Source of the DNA: Streptacidiphilus rugosus AM-16
GTDB lineage: Bacteria; Actinomycetota; Actinomycetes; Streptomycetales; Streptomycetaceae
NCBI RefSeq assembly: GCF_000744655.1
Contig: NZ_JQMJ01000004.1
Location: forward strand, 2,542,001-2,606,000
Direction: 5' to 3'
DNA length: 64,000 nucleotides
The notes beneath the pieces were generated by a model, which saw only the letters and a program-made list of their open reading frames with translations, was not told the DNA's origin and ran no database searches. The number at the start of each line of letters is the position of its first letter. The stretch's first letter is position 1. Made by a program: the position numbers and the translations under genes. Of the stretch, positions 47,709 through 55,802 are shown piece after piece.

Positions 47709-47963
47709 TCAGGCGACCGGGACGATGTTGATGACGCGGCGACCGCGACGGGTGCCGAACTGCACCGCACCGGCCTCCAGCGCGAACAGCGTGTCGTCGC
47801 CGCCACGGCCGACGCCCGCACCCGGGTGGAAGTGGGTGCCGCGCTGGCGGACGATGATCTCGCCGGCGTTGACGACCTGGCCGCCGTAACGCTTCACGCC
47901 CAGGCGCTGAGCGTTCGAGTCACGACCGTTACGGGTAGAGCTTGCGCCCTTCTTGTGAGCCAT
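47709..47963 (-). CDS. rpmA: 50S ribosomal protein L27
   Basis: An 84-residue protein. It begins [28 protein letters not shown], the universal L27 N-terminus that reaches the peptidyl-transferase centre, and has [16 protein letters not shown]. There is no N-terminal extension of the type cleaved in Firmicutes. GAGGGG precedes the ATG. It follows rplU by 15 bases in the rplU-rpmA-obg operon. Confidence 0.98.
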   Translation of the reverse strand: MAHKKGASSTRNGRDSNAQRLGVKRYGGQVVNAGEIIVRQRGTHFHPGAGVGRGGDDTLFALEAGAVQFGTRRGRRVINIVPVA

Positions 47964-47978
47964 GGTTCCCCTCGCCCC

Positions 47979-48293
47979 TTACTTCGCCGAGTCGATGCTG
48001 GTCACGCGAAGCGCGGTGTGGCGCTGACGGTGGCCCATACGCTTCTTGTAGCCGGTCTTGTTCTTGTACTTCTGGATGCGGATCTTCTCGCCCTTGTGGT
48101 GGTCGACCACCTCGGCGCGGACCTTCACACCCGCCAGGACCCACGGGTCGCTGGTGATGGCGTCACCGTCGACGACCAGGATCGTCGAGAGCTCAACGGT
48201 CTCGCCGACCTTGGCGTCGACCTTGTCAGCCTCAAAAACATCGCCGACGGCAACCTTGTGCTGCCGTCCGCCGCTACGCACGATCGCGTACAC
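47979..48293 (-). CDS. rplU: 50S ribosomal protein L21
   Basis: A 104-residue 23S rRNA-binding protein with the canonical [17 protein letters not shown] start, and [22 protein letters not shown] at the C-terminus. The first codon is GTG at 48293. It leads the rplU-rpmA-obg operon; the promoter should lie in the 218 bases before rne's terminator. Confidence 0.98.
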   Translation of the reverse strand: MYAIVRSGGRQHKVAVGDVFEADKVDAKVGETVELSTILVVDGDAITSDPWVLAGVKVRAEVVDHHKGEKIRIQKYKNKTGYKKRMGHRQRHTALRVTSIDSAK

Positions 48294-48510
48294 GTTGAAC
48301 CCTTCTCGATTCGGTCGGAACCCCTGACGCCAGCCGCACCGGCACCGATCGGCCGGGGGCCTCCCCCGAGCGCCGGGCGCCTGGGAGGTGTTTGCTCAGA
48401 AGCGGGCGCGGCTCGCAGAATGCAAAGCACGCCGAGGGTCAAGACTACGGAAGCCAGGACCCAGGGTCAAACCAGCCCATCCGGGCGAACGCCGGGACGT
48501 CTGCGCAGCT

Positions 48511-48543
48511 CGGGGCCGGTCCGCAGATCGCGGACCGGCCCCG
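48511..48543 (-). terminator. Terminator after rne
   Basis: CGGGGCCGGTCCGC and its perfect complement enclose a five-base loop, 23 bases beyond the rne stop. The remaining sequence up to rplU holds that gene's promoter and leader; no boxes are clear. Confidence 0.8.
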
Positions 48544-48565
48544 TTCCGGTGACTGCCGTGCCGCG

Positions 48566-51500
48566 TTACTCCGCGGCGGTCTCGGTCGCGGCCTCGCTGG
48601 CGGCCGTCTTCTTGGTCGCCCGCTTGGCCGTCGTCTTCTTGGCGGCGGTCTTCTTCGCGGCGACCTTCTTGGCGGCCGTCTTGCGCGGAGCCCGCTTGCG
48701 CGCCGGGGCGGGAGCCTCGGCCTCCGCCTCGGCCGCTCCGGACTCGACGGACTCAGCCTCGACGGGCTCTGCCTCGGCCACCGGGAGCGCGGTCTGCACC
48801 GGCTCGGCGACGGCCTCCGCGACCTCGACGGCGGCCTCGGCCGGGGTCTCGCTCGCGATGACGACCACGGCGGGCTCCTGGCCGACCGTCGTCGTGGCCT
48901 TGCGCACCGCGCGGCGGCGGGTGCGGCCGCGCGTGGCCGGGGCCTCGATCATCGACTCGACCATGGCCTCGGCCTCGGCCTGCGCCGCGGCGTCGACCAC
49001 CGGGGCCGCCACCGACTCCGCGGTCTCGACCGGCGCCGAAGGAGCGGCCGCGGCCGCGTCGTCCGCCGCGACGGCCTCGGGCTCGCGGGAGACCAGCTCG
49101 ATCTCCTCGTGCTCGTGCTCGTGCGCCTCGTGGGTCTCGTGCGTCTCCGCCTGGGCGTCACCGCCGCGACCGCGACGACGGCGCTTGCTGCCGCCCTCCT
49201 CGGCCGGCTGGCCCTGCTGCGCCTGGCCGCCGCCGACACCCGGCTTGGGGCCGGCGAAGCCCTTCGGCGCGGGCGCCGTCTGCTCCATGTGCACGATGAC
49301 GCCGCGGCCGTTGCAGTGGACGCAGGTCTCGGAGAAGGACTCCAGCAGACCCTGGCCGACCCGCTTGCGGGTCATCTGCACCAGGCCCAGCGAGGTCACC
49401 TCGGCCACCTGGTGCTTGGTCCGGTCCCGGCCCAGGCACTCCAGCAGGCGGCGCAGCACCAGGTCGCGGTTGGACTCCAGGACCATGTCGATGAAGTCGA
49501 TCACGATGATGCCACCGAGGTCCCGCAGCCGCAGCTGACGGACGATCTCCTCCGCCGCCTCGATGTTGTTGCGGGTGACGGTCTCCTCGAGGTTGCCGCC
49601 CTGACCGGTGAACTTGCCGGTGTTGACGTCGACGACGACCATCGCCTCGGTCTTGTCGATCACCAGCGAGCCGCCGCTGGGCAGCCAGACCTTGCGGTCC
49701 AGCGCCTTCATCAGCTGCTCGTCGACCCGGTAGGTGGCGAAGACGTCGACCTCGGAGGTCCACTTCTGCAGCCGCGGCGTCAGGTCGGGGGCGACCGAGG
49801 AGACGTACTCGTGGATCGTCGACCAGGCGTTCTCGCCGGAGACGATGACCTTGGTGAAGTCCTCGTTGAAGATGTCGCGGACGACCCTGACGGTCATGTC
49901 CGGCTCGCCGTACAGGAGGGTCGGCGCGTTGCCGCTGCTGGCCTTCTTCTGGATGTCCTCCCACTGCTGCTGCAGTCGCTGGACGTCGCGGGTCAGCTCC
50001 TCCTCGGACGCCCCCTCGGCCGCGGTGCGCACGATGACGCCCGCGTCGTCGGGGACGATCTTCTTGAGGATGTTCTTCAGGCGGGCCCGCTCGGTGTCGG
50101 GCAGCTTGCGGCTGATACCGGTCATCGAGCCCTCGGGCACGTAGACCAGGTAGCGGCCGGGCAGCGAGATCTGGCTGGTGAGGCGGGCGCCCTTGTGGCC
50201 GATCGGGTCCTTGGAGACCTGGACCAGCACCGACTGCCCGGACTTCAGCACCGACTCGATCCGGCGCGGACCGTTCTTCAGGCCGAGACCGGAGAAGTTG
50301 ACCTCACCGGCGTAGAGCACCGCGTTGCGGCCCTTGCCGATGTCGACGAAGGCGGCCTCCATCGACGGCAGCACGTTCTGCACCTTGCCCAGGTACACGT
50401 TGCCGACGTAGGAGCTGGCCTGCTCCTTGTTGACGTAGTGCTCGACGAGGACGCCGTCCTCCAGCACGCCGATCTGGGTGCGCTCGCCGGTCTGACGGAC
50501 CACCATGACCCGCTCGACGGCCTCGCGGCGCGCCAGGAACTCGGCCTCGGTGATGATCGGGACGCGGCGGCGACCCTGCTCACGGCCCTCGCGGCGACGC
50601 TGCTTCTTCGCCTCGAGACGGGTCGAGCCCTTGATCGACTGGACCTCGTCCGGGTCGAACGGAGCCTCGTGGGTGCGATGGCGCGGCTCGCGCACCTTGA
50701 CGACCGTGCGCTCCGGGTCGCCCTCGCCGCCCTCCACCTCGCCGCCCGCGTCACCGCTGCGGCGACGACGGCGACGGCGCCGACGGCTGGACGCGGACAG
50801 CGCGTCGCCCAGGGCGTCGCTCTCCTCCTCGTCCTCGGCCTCGGACTCCTCGCCCTCCGCCTCCTCGGCGGAACCCGCGGCCTCGTGGTCCTCGCCCTCG
50901 CCACGACGGCGGCGACGACCGCCACGGCGACGACGGCGGGAGGGACGGCCCTCCTCGGCGGGCTGCTCCTCGGCCTCCGCCTCGACCGCGTCCTCGTCCT
51001 CGGCCTCCGCCTCGACGTCGACGGGCTCGGCGCCCTCGGCGATCACGAAGGCGGGCGAGGTGGCCCGACGGCGACGACGGCGGCCGTAGGCGGGCTCGGC
51101 GGCCTCGTCCTCGGCCGGCTCGTCCTCGGCCGGAAGCGGCTCGCGGCCCGAGACCTGCTCGAAGACGGCGGGCTCGGTCGGCGCCGCCGGAGCGGCGGCA
51201 CGACGGCGGGTGCGGCGGCGGCCGGCCGTCTGCTCCTCGGCGGCCTCCTCCACGGCCTGCTCGGCGACGGCCTCGGGGGCGGCGGCAGCGGTGACCGGGG
51301 CCTCGGCGCGGCGACGACGGCGCCCCGCGGCCGGGGCCGCCTCGGCGGCGCTCTCGTCGGGGGCCGCGAAGGCGGCGGCAGGCGCGGGCGCGCGACGCTC
51401 GGCGGCGGGCGCGGACTCGACCGGCTGCGGGGCCTGGAACACCGGCGCCTGGAAGACGGCGGTCGCCGGGCGCACGGCGCGGCGGCGGCCGCGCGGAGCG

Positions 51501-52183
51501 GGCTCCTCGGACGCGGCGGGCGTCTCGGCGGGGGTCTCGACGGCGGCAGCGGCGGGCGTCTCCACGACGGGCGCGGGGGCGGGCTGCACGGCGCGCTGCT
51601 GGAGCGCGGCGAGGCGCTGCTCGAGCTGGCTGCCGGCCTCGACCGTGAGCGCGCCGCTGACGCGGGCGACCAGGTCGGCGACGAGCGCCTCCAGCTCCGT
51701 TCCGGCGACCAGCAGGCCGGACTCGACCCGCTGCTCGACCTGGTCCAGTTCGCCGAGCAGCGCGAGGCTGTCGGTGGCGGGCTCCTCCGCGGCCGTCTCG
51801 ACCACGGGCTCGGCCTTCTTGCGGGTACGGCGGGCACGCTTGCGCGGCTCGACCGCCTCGGTCGGCTCGGCGGCCTCCGCGGCGGGCTCGGCGACCGGCT
51901 CCTCGGCGGCGGGGGTCTCGACGGCGGCCGGCTCCTCCGGAGCGACCTCGGCCTTCTTCCGGGTGCGCCGGACACGCTTGACCGGCTCGGCGGCAGGGGC
52001 CTCGGCGGCGGGAGCGGCTTCGGCAGCGGCAGGCGTCCCGGCGGCGGGCTCGGCCGCCTCGTTCACCGGCGGACCGGCCGGACGGCTGGCGGCGCGACGG
52101 CGACGCGGCGCGGCCTTGGGGGCCGCCGCCTGTGCTTCGCTCTGTTCGCTCTGTTCGTTGTTGTCATTGGTGATCTCGGGCAT
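48566..52183 (-). CDS. rne: Ribonuclease E/G family endoribonuclease with very long disordered arms
   Basis: A 1205-residue RNase E/G. The catalytic core is central (about 535-960). It has the S1 domain (EHYVNKEQASSYVGNVYLGKVQNVLPSMEAAFVDIG), the DNase-I-like domain with VVVDVNTGKFTGQ and IVIDFIDM (catalytic Asp residues), and the zinc-link CVHCNGRG. About 530 N-terminal residues are Ala/Glu/Arg-rich and carry repeated RTRKKAE and GRRRRRA modules. The final 160 include KTAAKKVAAKKTAAKKTTAKRATKK-like lysine repeats resembling histone H1 tails. The arms probably scaffold RNA and degradosome partners. I chose the ATG at 52183. Confidence 0.93.
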   Translation of the reverse strand: MPEITNDNNEQSEQSEAQAAAPKAAPRRRRAASRPAGPPVNEAAEPAAGTPAAAEAAPAAEAPAAEPVKRVRRTRKKAEVAPEEPAAVETPAAEEPVAEPAAEAAEPTEAVEPRKRARRTRKKAEPVVETAAEEPATDSLALLGELDQVEQRVESGLLVAGTELEALVADLVARVSGALTVEAGSQLEQRLAALQQRAVQPAPAPVVETPAAAAVETPAETPAASEEPAPRGRRRAVRPATAVFQAPVFQAPQPVESAPAAERRAPAPAAAFAAPDESAAEAAPAAGRRRRRAEAPVTAAAAPEAVAEQAVEEAAEEQTAGRRRTRRRAAAPAAPTEPAVFEQVSGREPLPAEDEPAEDEAAEPAYGRRRRRRATSPAFVIAEGAEPVDVEAEAEDEDAVEAEAEEQPAEEGRPSRRRRRGGRRRRRGEGEDHEAAGSAEEAEGEESEAEDEEESDALGDALSASSRRRRRRRRRSGDAGGEVEGGEGDPERTVVKVREPRHRTHEAPFDPDEVQSIKGSTRLEAKKQRRREGREQGRRRVPIITEAEFLARREAVERVMVVRQTGERTQIGVLEDGVLVEHYVNKEQASSYVGNVYLGKVQNVLPSMEAAFVDIGKGRNAVLYAGEVNFSGLGLKNGPRRIESVLKSGQSVLVQVSKDPIGHKGARLTSQISLPGRYLVYVPEGSMTGISRKLPDTERARLKNILKKIVPDDAGVIVRTAAEGASEEELTRDVQRLQQQWEDIQKKASSGNAPTLLYGEPDMTVRVVRDIFNEDFTKVIVSGENAWSTIHEYVSSVAPDLTPRLQKWTSEVDVFATYRVDEQLMKALDRKVWLPSGGSLVIDKTEAMVVVDVNTGKFTGQGGNLEETVTRNNIEAAEEIVRQLRLRDLGGIIVIDFIDMVLESNRDLVLRRLLECLGRDRTKHQVAEVTSLGLVQMTRKRVGQGLLESFSETCVHCNGRGVIVHMEQTAPAPKGFAGPKPGVGGGQAQQGQPAEEGGSKRRRRGRGGDAQAETHETHEAHEHEHEEIELVSREPEAVAADDAAAAAPSAPVETAESVAAPVVDAAAQAEAEAMVESMIEAPATRGRTRRRAVRKATTTVGQEPAVVVIASETPAEAAVEVAEAVAEPVQTALPVAEAEPVEAESVESGAAEAEAEAPAPARKRAPRKTAAKKVAAKKTAAKKTTAKRATKKTAASEAATETAAE

Positions 52184-52388
52184 GCGGGCGGTTCTCCCGT
52201 CACGCCCCCGGGCGCCGCGCCTCTTGGGCGGGCGCCGCACGGGGGCTCGCGTATGTCTTTGGGTGGCGCCCCCGCGAGGCTCGCGAGCGCGCCGAAGCTT
52301 CAAGGCCACGCCCCTGGTGACCGGGCCCCGGGTGGCTCCCAGGACCCTGGTCGGGCGCCGACGGCGCTGCGTTGCCGACCGGTCGCCG

Positions 52389-53222
52389 CTACGCGTTCTG
52401 CGGCTCGGCCGCCTCGGATGGGAGGGCCGTGGCCGCGTCGCGGTCGGACGCGAACGGGTCGGTCACCGCACCGGTCTCCTCGTCGAGCGGCCCCTGCGCC
52501 AGCCTGGTCACCCCAGCGGGGACCGGCAGCGCGAGGTCGGCCGTCGCACGAAGACCGGAGAGGACGTCGTCGGGTCGGACGGCGGGTGTGGCGTGCCGAA
52601 CAACCAGCCGCAGTATCGCACAGGCGCGGCCTGCGGGGATATCGGTCGTACTTTCCGGTAGGCCGAGGACACCCGCGTCCACCTGCGGATCCACGACCTC
52701 GAGAGAGATCACGGCGCCGCGCGCGTCGAACGTGCGCAGACCGTTCTTGGTCTGCCGCGAGACCTCGACCTCGTCGGCTGCGAGGAAGGCCGCGACGGCG
52801 TTGCGGGCCGCGTCGGACTCGACGCCGTCCAGACGGAGCAGCCAGACGGACGCCTGCAGCCGCTCCATGAAGTCCTTGCCGACGGCCTCGACCGCGTCGA
52901 TCACGTCGAGGCCGGGCGGCAGCGACTCGTCGAGCTGTTTGCGCAGCAGCTCGGGCTCGCGCCGCTCGGCGAGGGCCAGCTCCACGTACTCGGCCTCACT
53001 CGCGGCGCCGGTGGGCGCGGCGTTCATGAAGCTGATCTTGGGGTGGGGGGTGAAGCCGGCGGAGTACGCCATCGGTACGGCGGATCGGCGCAGGGCGCGC
53101 TCAAGGGCCCGCTGGAAGTCGCGGTGGCTGGTGAAGCGGAGGCGACCACGCTTGGTGTAGCGGAGACGGATCCGCTGGACCGCGGGTGCGGGCGGCGGAC
53201 CGTCGGGCGTGCGGCGTGCCAG
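52389..53222 (-). CDS. TIGR03936-type radical-SAM-linked protein, apparent CTG start
   Basis: A protein of about 277 residues. The conserved N-terminus is VQRIRLRYTKRGRLRFTSHRD, followed by FQRALERALRRSAVPMAYSAGFTPHPKISF. TIGR03936 proteins are encoded next to, or fused with, TIGR03960 radical SAM proteins and their joint reaction is unknown. The first in-frame ATG (53072) would remove the conserved N-terminus. From the upstream stop codon (about 53335) to that ATG there is no ATG, GTG or TTG. CTG at 53222 (reading ARRTPDGPPPAPAVQ next) has GAAGGA nine bases upstream; CTG at 53231 is an alternative. Between this gene and its partner at 55803 lie four accessory loci. Confidence 0.85.
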   Translation of the reverse strand: MARRTPDGPPPAPAVQRIRLRYTKRGRLRFTSHRDFQRALERALRRSAVPMAYSAGFTPHPKISFMNAAPTGAASEAEYVELALAERREPELLRKQLDESLPPGLDVIDAVEAVGKDFMERLQASVWLLRLDGVESDAARNAVAAFLAADEVEVSRQTKNGLRTFDARGAVISLEVVDPQVDAGVLGLPESTTDIPAGRACAILRLVVRHATPAVRPDDVLSGLRATADLALPVPAGVTRLAQGPLDEETGAVTDPFASDRDAATALPSEAAEPQNA

Positions 53223-53333
53223 TGCGCTCAGTCCTTCGGCAGTAGGGGTGGTTGTGCGCCTCCAAGGGTACGCGGGCGCGCCACCGGGTGAATCCGGACT
53301 CCGCGGGCCGGTCGGCGAAACAGGCGGAGTCCG

Positions 53334-53852
53334 TTACCGATCATATTCGGTCGGGGTGACCGCAGAAACATTTCCCCGTGCCCGATAGGCGCGCATCTTC
53401 GCGCGACTTCCGCAGACGGCCATGCTGCACCAGCGGCCGCGTCCGGCGGGCGAACGGTCGTAGTAGAGCCAGCGGCAGTCCTCCGCCGCGCAGGCCTTCA
53501 GCCGCAGCCAGTCGCCGCCCGCCGCGGCAATGGACGCCGCCACACTGGCCAGCAACAGCTCCGTGGAGTTCAGGCCCGGCGCGGGTACCAGCTCGACGCG
53601 TCCGTCGGCGTGGGCGGAGAGCACCAGCGGAGCGCACGCCAGCTGCCGGTTGAGCAGATCGAGCGACACGTCCGCGACGTCCAGACCGGCGTGCGCCATC
53701 CCCGCCTCGCGCAGCAGCTCGCGGAACCCGCGCACCCGCTCGACGTCGACACCGGCCCCCACGAAGGCCTCCAGCCCGTCCACCCCGCTCTCGACGTCGA
53801 GCGTGTTGACGAGCTCCTGCACGAGCCGCAGCGACTCCGGGGCGTCTCCCAT
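53334..53852 (-). CDS. CGNR zinc-finger regulator (ABATE domain)
   Basis: A 172-residue protein. The N-terminal ABATE-type domain (about 1-120) has LVQELVNTLDVESGVDGL. The C-terminal zinc finger (about 125-165) has LKACAAEDCRWLYYDRSPAGRGRWCSMAVCGSRAKMRAYR, with C-x4-C and C-x3/4-C pairs as in the CGNR motif. These are stress-linked transcription regulators in actinobacteria. I used the ATG at 53852. It is divergent from the VOC gene, and the 88-base gap contains four GTTAC/GTAAC half-sites, so the two genes form a regulator-target pair. Confidence 0.88.
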   Translation of the reverse strand: MGDAPESLRLVQELVNTLDVESGVDGLEAFVGAGVDVERVRGFRELLREAGMAHAGLDVADVSLDLLNRQLACAPLVLSAHADGRVELVPAPGLNSTELLLASVAASIAAAGGDWLRLKACAAEDCRWLYYDRSPAGRGRWCSMAVCGSRAKMRAYRARGNVSAVTPTEYDR

Positions 53853-53861
53853 GCTTGCGAT

Positions 53862-53929
53862 GTTACCGATAGTGCGGCAGCATCCAGTAACGGCAGTGGT
53901 TACCCCTTGAAGCCATCCACAGGTAACGG
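53862..53929. promoter_or_regulatory. Four GTTAC/GTAAC half-sites between CGNR and VOC genes
   Basis: GTTACCG (53862-53868), GTAACGG (53887-53893), GGTTACC (53898-53904) and GGTAACGG (53922-53929) form alternately oriented half-sites. The last overlaps the VOC ribosome-binding site (GGAG). This arrangement fits autoregulation by the CGNR protein. Confidence 0.5.
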
Positions 53930-53940
53930 AGAAGAACGAC

Positions 53941-54300
53941 ATGATCGGCACTCTGCAGACCTACGCCCTCGACTGTCCCGACCCCGGCGCACTCGCCGCC
54001 TTCTACGCCGAACTCGTCGGCGGCAAGGTCGAGGACGACGGCGGCGAGTGGGTCGAACTCGTCGGCGACTTCGGCACCACGCTCTCCTTCCAGCGGGTCG
54101 CCGACTACCGCGCGCCCCAGTGGCCGAGCCAGGACGGGCCGCAGCAGGGCCACATCGACATCGGCGTCACCGACCTCGACGCCGCCCAGACGCAGGTCCT
54201 CGCACTGGGCGCGACCCTGCTGGAGGACTGGGAGGGACAGAAGTCCTGGCGGGTCTTCGCCGACCCGGCCGGCCACCCGTTCTGCCTCTGCGCCTGCTGA
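53941..54300 (+). CDS. VOC-superfamily (glyoxalase/dioxygenase-fold) protein
   Basis: A 119-residue single VOC domain. The two beta-alpha-beta-beta-beta modules begin TLQTYALDCPDPGALAAFYAELVGG and GHIDIGVTDLDAAQTQVLALGA. The end has RVFADPAGHPFCLC. The usual metal ligands are changed: the first-strand His is absent, though a His is present in GHIDIGV and in AGHPFC. Members include resistance proteins and many of unknown role. GGAG lies ten bases upstream of the ATG. A strong terminator follows. Confidence 0.85.
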   Translation: MIGTLQTYALDCPDPGALAAFYAELVGGKVEDDGGEWVELVGDFGTTLSFQRVADYRAPQWPSQDGPQQGHIDIGVTDLDAAQTQVLALGATLLEDWEGQKSWRVFADPAGHPFCLCAC

Positions 54301-54312
54301 GACGCATTTCGC

Positions 54313-54351
54313 TCCGGAAAGGGGCGTAAATAGGACCCGCCCCTTTCCGGA
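54313..54351 (+). terminator. Terminator after the VOC gene
   Basis: TCCGGAAAGGGGCG and its perfect complement flank an 11-base AT-rich loop. Confidence 0.85.
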
Positions 54352-54458
54352 CATTCCCTCAAGAAATAAACGCTGTAGTTACCTTGCGGTAGCAATCAGC
54401 CGTGTGTCAGATTCTGCGCACCGGCCGGTGAACCCCACCCCTCACCTGGAGTTCACCC

Positions 54459-55625
54459 ATGATTGGATCCGCCACACCCGTTCGACGGAACAGACCGCTG
54501 CGGCTCGCCGTCGCCGCGCTGACCACGCTTTTCGCCGTTCTCGGATTCGGCAGCGGCACGGGCGCCGCACACGCCGCCTCAGGAGGCGCCGTCGTCTCCA
54601 TGGGCGACAGCTACATCTCCGGAGAAGCCGGTCGCTGGCAGGGCAACAGCGACACCGTCTCCGGCAGTCGCAGCGGCACCGACCGCGCCTACGTCAACGG
54701 CGGCTACGACCCCACCGTCGTCTACGGCCCGACCTACTCCAGCGGGTGCGACCGCTCGGACACGGCCGAGGTCGCCAGCGCCGCCGGACTCCCCGGAGCC
54801 CGCTTCAACATCGCCTGCTCCGGCGCCACCACGACGAACGTGCTGCGCGCGGCCGACGGCGGCCAGAGCTACAAGGGCGAGGCCCCGCAGGCCGACCAGC
54901 TCGCACAGATCGCCGCGAACAACGCCGTCAGGACGGTCGTGCTGTCCATCGGCGGCAACGACCTCGGCTTCTCCAGCGTGATCACCGCCTGCGTGGAGGA
55001 CTACGAGGTCTGGTACAGCTACTGCCACGGCACCCAGCAGCAGAACATCGCCGCCGCGCTCCCCGGCGCGATGGCGAACGTCGGCAGGGCGATCGACTCG
55101 ATCAACGCCGCGATGACCGCCGACGGCTACACGGCCGGCAGCTACCGGATCATCCTGCAGTCCTACCCCTCCCCCATCCCCCGCAGCGCCGAGAACCGCT
55201 ACCCCGAGAGCGGCTGGAGCCGCACCGACAGCGGCGGCTGCCCCTTCTGGAACGGCGACTCCGACTGGGCCCGCGACACCCTCATCCCGGAGATCTCCTC
55301 CGCGCTGCGCACCGAGGCGCAGACCAAGGGCGTCCAGTTCCTCGACCTCCAGGACGCCTTCCAGGGCCACGAAGTGTGCGCCGCCTCCGCCCAGTTGGCG
55401 ACCTCCTCGCAGCCGCCCTCCCCGGTCGCCAGCGAATGGGCCCGCTTCCTCACCACCGGCGCGACCCAGGGCACCATGCAGGAGTCCTTCCACCCCAACG
55501 CCTACGGCCAGCGTGCCCTCGGCCAGTGCCTCAGCCTCATCTACGCCCAGCCCACCGGCGACTTCGCCTGCGACAACACCCCGGGGCGTGACGCGTCCGG
55601 CATGACGCTGACCGCACTCCCGTGA
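54459..55625 (+). CDS. Secreted SGNH/GDSL-family esterase or lipase
   Basis: A 388-residue exported hydrolase. The signal peptide (PVRRNRPLRLAVAALTTLFAVLGF) ends at AHAA near residue 41. Block I is VVSMGDSYISGE (nucleophile Ser), block III has SIGGNDLGFSS, and block V is SFHPNAYGQ with catalytic His; Asp is the residue 3 before. At least six cysteines after the signal indicate disulfides, typical of secreted streptomycete lipases. Substrates may be phospholipids or short esters. GGAG lies nine bases before the ATG. It lies between the VOC gene and the tRNA-like gene, all on the plus strand. Confidence 0.93.
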   Translation: MIGSATPVRRNRPLRLAVAALTTLFAVLGFGSGTGAAHAASGGAVVSMGDSYISGEAGRWQGNSDTVSGSRSGTDRAYVNGGYDPTVVYGPTYSSGCDRSDTAEVASAAGLPGARFNIACSGATTTNVLRAADGGQSYKGEAPQADQLAQIAANNAVRTVVLSIGGNDLGFSSVITACVEDYEVWYSYCHGTQQQNIAAALPGAMANVGRAIDSINAAMTADGYTAGSYRIILQSYPSPIPRSAENRYPESGWSRTDSGGCPFWNGDSDWARDTLIPEISSALRTEAQTKGVQFLDLQDAFQGHEVCAASAQLATSSQPPSPVASEWARFLTTGATQGTMQESFHPNAYGQRALGQCLSLIYAQPTGDFACDNTPGRDASGMTLTALP

Positions 55626-55654
55626 GCCTCCGCCGCTAGGCTGTCGGGCCGGGC

Positions 55655-55729
55655 GGAACCGTAGCGCAGAGGTGGTCGCGCGCGGTCTCCAAAACCGCGA
55701 GGACGCCGGTTCGACTCCGGCCGGTTCCG
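55655..55729 (+). tRNA. tRNA-Trp (CCA), atypical
   Basis: A 75-nt cloverleaf. The acceptor GGAACCG pairs with CGGTTCC. The D arm is GCGC-AGAGGTGGTC-GCGC. The anticodon arm GCGGT/ACCGC has loop CTCCAAA, anticodon CCA. There is a six-base variable region, and the T arm GCCGG-TTCGACT-CCGGC is perfect. Position 26 between D and anticodon stems seems absent, and the D loop lacks the usual A21. The acceptor stem can extend four more pairs into the flanks (GGGC/GCCC). The discriminator is G; CCA is not encoded. It could be a functional second tRNA-Trp or a degenerate copy. Confidence 0.7.
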
Positions 55730-55749
55730 CCCACTCCGCCGCGACGACG

Positions 55750-55783
55750 AAGGGCGGCCCGGTCGATCGACCGGGCCGCCCTT
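55750..55783. terminator. Bidirectional terminator between the tRNA and the radical SAM gene
   Basis: A perfect 34-base palindrome centred on TCGATCGA; 17-base arms start AAGGGCGGCCCGG. Confidence 0.85.
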
Positions 55784-55802
55784 CTTGTGCCGTCCTGCGC
55801 GA

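Noticed and set aside
48392..52870. Open frame of about 1492 codons on the plus strand across rne
   Set aside because: Antisense shadow of the RNase E gene; Leu/Gly/Arg repeats mirror its Ala/Glu/Arg-rich arms.
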